From the NCBI GenBank assembly GCA_030550625.1, contig JAUQOZ010000117.1, positions 1 through 49,618 on the forward strand: DNA of 49,618 nt, written 5' to 3'. This document shows positions 47,701 to 49,618 of the stretch, piece after piece; positions within the stretch are counted from its first letter, which is position 1, and the number at the start of each line of letters is the position of its first letter. The notes beneath the pieces were generated by a model. It was given only the letters and a program-made list of their open reading frames with translations, was not told the DNA's origin and did no database searches. The position numbers were made by a program, and so were the translations under genes. Origin of the DNA: Chloroflexota bacterium. Its GTDB lineage: Bacteria; Chloroflexota; Chloroflexia; Chloroflexales; Chloroflexaceae.

Positions 47701-48105
47701 CCGACCAGCCTTGCCTTCGATGCCGCCGGTAACCTCTACGTGGCCGATACGTGGAACGGGCGGGTGCAGGTCTTTACCCGCGCTGCCGATGGCCGGATCG
47801 ATCCCATCCCGTTGGCGACGTGGCCGGTGGCTGGTTGGCAAGCCAACACCTACGACGACCCCATGCTGGCGGTAAGCCCTGACGGGACGGTCTATGTAGC
47901 GGTGCCCTCGCGCCAGCACGTGCTGACAGCGAACGCCAGCGGCGAGGCGTTGTTACGCTGGACGGGGGTGGGCAAAGATGGCGTGCCGATTGTTAGCCCT
48001 AGCGGGTTGGTTGTCGCGCCAGATGGCAGCATCTGGATGGTGGATCGGATTGGCGGGCGAGCGGCTCGCTTTAGCTTACCGGCACTAGCGCCAGCAACGC
48101 CATGA
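44734..48105 (+). CDS. TIGR03663-like membrane protein fused to C-terminal NHL-repeat propeller
   Basis: N-term HHDESIHAWSSWRLYSG, multi-TM; C-term repeats GIALDRQGNIYVADTLNHRIEVFAPDG, GLAFDAQGNLYVADTWNARI, GVAVDAAGNVYIADTGNKRIVV. Confidence 0.9.
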   Translation: MATQTLTTDTLLDRRLRAGWLRWETALYALIILASVIAHLWGLERMALHHDESIHAWSSWRLYSGAGAFSCWSGLDENGNPRGGVFHETYCYDPVYHGPSLYFLTALAYFLFGDGDAQARLPMALAGIGLVASAWWLRPYLGRAGALIAALLLGFSPALLYYTRFARHDGLMVLWEAWMVIGALRWIDTGKRQWLYLTAAGLALAIATHELYYILLFIFGIFVLMRLLAESRFARYLNIVLLAVIGICVALMFINPPLPFGRGLYIGEKAFLVASALVLAWLCQRLWPPEPILTTRLRLLWQEDRPALWTALAILSGIYLVLYTSFFTYLPGAIDGITAGLIYWLGSQQEYARGDQPWYYYLMLLPLYEPLAVLSGIGVVVAMIVAVIRRWLAGRRAPQPAAKEAEQDAADVDETARLTAFAPWPLYPLLVVFWFFTAIIIFSWAGEKMPWLVVHMALPGNLLAAWVIGRMIDLIWRERSPAQIWLIPLIAILLAAAIGVTFWRLGSGGQNAFLQAIIPLLIVFGLIYALLTLIGRLGVRPVLAALGLTVATLLSAYMIRASWLVVYDHPDVPIEPLIYTQTAPDVPRYAADIRDLAINLTRGNRSPQDTTGGLTMPLILDGGDRTAEGSLAWPLQWYLRDFKNIVWVNGSELGRVPSVDQLTVTMPDGNRDLAPMVMLYRPYVTDRLRDILRESYVQPYGKAGVFNWWFPEGSKCAPRSPGYKRFYYSTWSAAAAQEDCGRDLSSELNGPFDALLWPFRRENWPALGRYLLFRQLPEPLVPGAREVEVWLRRDLAGGVGQTTTTVTAAPALRLAALNEIRLSSGGSGATGIALDRQGNIYVADTLNHRIEVFAPDGTLLRNFGTQGNGLDQFYEPRGLAFDAQGNLYVADTWNARIVKYDVGLRPVASWGSGDLDLGDGRRATITEGDPARNAAAPLGFFGPRGVAVDAAGNVYIADTGNKRIVVTDSNGNFLYQFGGAGSAPGQFNEPTSLAFDAAGNLYVADTWNGRVQVFTRAADGRIDPIPLATWPVAGWQANTYDDPMLAVSPDGTVYVAVPSRQHVLTANASGEALLRWTGVGKDGVPIVSPSGLVVAPDGSIWMVDRIGGRAARFSLPALAPATP

Positions 48106-49085
48106 TCGTCACTGACTTTCGCCATCTCAATCACTTCATCTCGCCGGCGGCGACCGAGCTGAGTGAAGCGTGGCAGCGCAGCCTGAGCCGGTTAGGCGAC
48201 TATACCGGCATGGTGGTGCGGGTGTTGAATTTGCGCCCGCAAGCGGCAACGCTTTACCGGCAGACCGAGCGACATATTCTTGTGCGCCTGACCTTGCCCA
48301 CCGAGCACGTCATCTTGCGGGTCGCACCGGAAGATGATCTGGCGGCGCATGTGGCGTTCTTGCGGGGAGTGGCGCTGGAAGGCGTGCCGGGAGCGCGTAT
48401 TATTCATCGCGATCTGAGTAAAACCTTCGTGCCGTTTGCGTATACGGTCGAGAGTTTTATTGCCGGACAGACGGCGGCAGAGCTGACCGATGACCATCTG
48501 CTCCACAGCATTGCCCGCCAAGCGGGGCGGGCCTTGCGGCGGCTGCACCGGCAGCGCATGCCGGGGGCGGGCCGGCCAACCATCAGCGGGAGGTGGCCGC
48601 GGCTCAGTTGGCAGCACGTCTTGAAAGCGATTGGCCAGCGGTTGGCTAGCCCGCCGGCGCCGCAGTTGGTCTTTAGCGCCCAAGAGGCGCAAGCATTGCA
48701 GACGGCGCTCGCCGATCCGCGGCTCGCTTGCCCAACGCCGGTATTGATCCACGGCAACTTTGGCCCGCAGGCGGTGCGTTGCACGGTAGGCGGCCAGCAC
48801 GTCCACTTAGAGGCATTGGAAGAACCGGGTTGGTTCATCAGTGGCGACGGTCTTTTTGATCTGGCGTTTGGCTTGCGGGCGCACCTGCCGGCAGCGTGGC
48901 GTGAGGGTTTGTACGAGGGCTATTGCAGCGCTGGCGCCTTGAGCCAAGCTGAGAGCGAGCGGTTGCAGATATTGCGCCTGCTCGCCTGTGCGTGGAGCGC
49001 CTGCGACCGATACGTGCGCGGGTTGCCGCACGAGGCTGACGCAGAAGCGGCGCGGCAGATGCTGGCTGAGCTGGTGGTAGTATAG
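48102..49085 (+). CDS. APH/choline-kinase-fold protein, catalytic motifs degenerate
   Basis: ILVRLTLPTEHVILRV, VLIHGNFGPQAVRC, DGLFDLAFGLR; ATGA overlap with upstream gene. Confidence 0.6.
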   Translation: MIVTDFRHLNHFISPAATELSEAWQRSLSRLGDYTGMVVRVLNLRPQAATLYRQTERHILVRLTLPTEHVILRVAPEDDLAAHVAFLRGVALEGVPGARIIHRDLSKTFVPFAYTVESFIAGQTAAELTDDHLLHSIARQAGRALRRLHRQRMPGAGRPTISGRWPRLSWQHVLKAIGQRLASPPAPQLVFSAQEAQALQTALADPRLACPTPVLIHGNFGPQAVRCTVGGQHVHLEALEEPGWFISGDGLFDLAFGLRAHLPAAWREGLYEGYCSAGALSQAESERLQILRLLACAWSACDRYVRGLPHEADAEAARQMLAELVVV

Positions 49086-49130
49086 CCACGAAAAGCCACA
49101 AAAGCCACAAACATTTTGGGGTTTTTTGTG
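49082..49130 (+). repeat. 49-bp direct repeat, copy 1
   Basis: atagccacgaaaagccacaaaagccacaaacattttggggttttttgtg. Confidence 0.97.
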
Positions 49131-49158
49131 GCGCTTCCCGGTTGCCGCAGAGGTGGCA

Positions 49159-49179
49159 TGCGGCAGTTTGACTGCCGCA
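49159..49179. repeat. Solo TGCGGCAG-TTTGA-CTGCCGCA palindrome, same family as 7841-8033
   Basis: Read directly. Confidence 0.8.
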
Positions 49180-49569
49180 CTCCATAAGGAAGGGCCCGTG
49201 TAGCGCCCTCGCTCCCACCTGACGGCGGGTTCAAGGGTGGACAGAACATCTATCTGGAAACCGGCCCTGAAGGGCCGGGCCACGGGTACGAAGCCCGCGG
49301 TGCGGGCTGATGCCCCCACCCCTTGCCCCTCCCCCGCTGGGGGAGGGGTGATGGGGAGCGCCGCACGGGGCTTTACGGCATCGCACAATGATCGACAGTT
49401 GTACTTGATCAAACGTTCTGTCCGCTCCTCAAGATCGGCGGGCAAGGGGGAGCTGCGCGATGGGTGAATTCGGCATGACAGGCACGATATGCAGCAGCGC
49501 CCCTCTCCCGCGCTAGAGGGAGAGGGGCTGGGGGTGAGGGTTATCAAACCCGCTGCGCGGGTTGAGGGA

Positions 49570-49618
49570 ATAGCCACGAAAAGCCACAAAAGCCACAAAC
49601 ATTTTGGGGTTTTTTGTG
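49570..49618 (+). repeat. 49-bp direct repeat, copy 2 (truncated by window end)
   Basis: Identical to 49082-49130 over all visible bases. Confidence 0.97.

Noticed and set aside
48807-49598. 263-aa minus-strand ORF (MWLLWLFVAIPS...)
   Set aside because: Consists of translated intergenic repeats (49-bp repeat and CCCTCTCCC repeat) plus antisense of the APH-fold gene.

Overview
This ~49.6 kb window is a bacterial chromosomal segment. Its gene content, gene style and dispersed intergenic repeats suggest a Chloroflexota (Chloroflexales-like) genome, but that is inference and I ran no search. It is dense with housekeeping and metabolic genes. I see no phage, IS transposase, rRNA or CRISPR array. 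Main blocks: (1) 3' end of a FGGY/glycerol kinase; (2) a tightly packed Ser/Thr kinase - PP2C phosphatase - VWA - FHA signalling operon, where kinase and phosphatase share a 'DGTRQ[IM]' peptide motif; (3) small protein plus arginase-superfamily gene, MFS transporter, large membrane protein; (4) citrate synthase / enolase (convergent), phoU / K+:H+ antiporter (convergent), CobW-type GTPase, YbaN; (5) a glyoxylate/glycolate block (gcl, glxR, hyi versus a divergent fused GlcD-GlcE) with a shared paired operator spaced exactly 20 bp; (6) alpha/beta hydrolase, deoxyhypusine-synthase-like protein, DUF4212/SSS symporter pair, GH99-like lipoprotein; (7) trx-csoR operon with a CsoR-type operator, MBL hydrolase, glyA; (8) HELTH-motif protease, DUF3095, ppk1, tRNA-Val(CAC), MFS; (9) two TIGR03663-like membrane glycosyltransferases, the second fused to an NHL propeller and coupled to a degenerate APH-fold protein. 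The most interesting observations are the DGTRQ motif in the kinase/phosphatase/FHA operon, the eight-blade exactly-40-aa propeller, the 20-bp-spaced operator pairs of the glycolate genes, the covarying palindromic intergenic repeats, the overlapping divergent ppk/tRNA promoters, and the GT-NHL plus pseudokinase pair.
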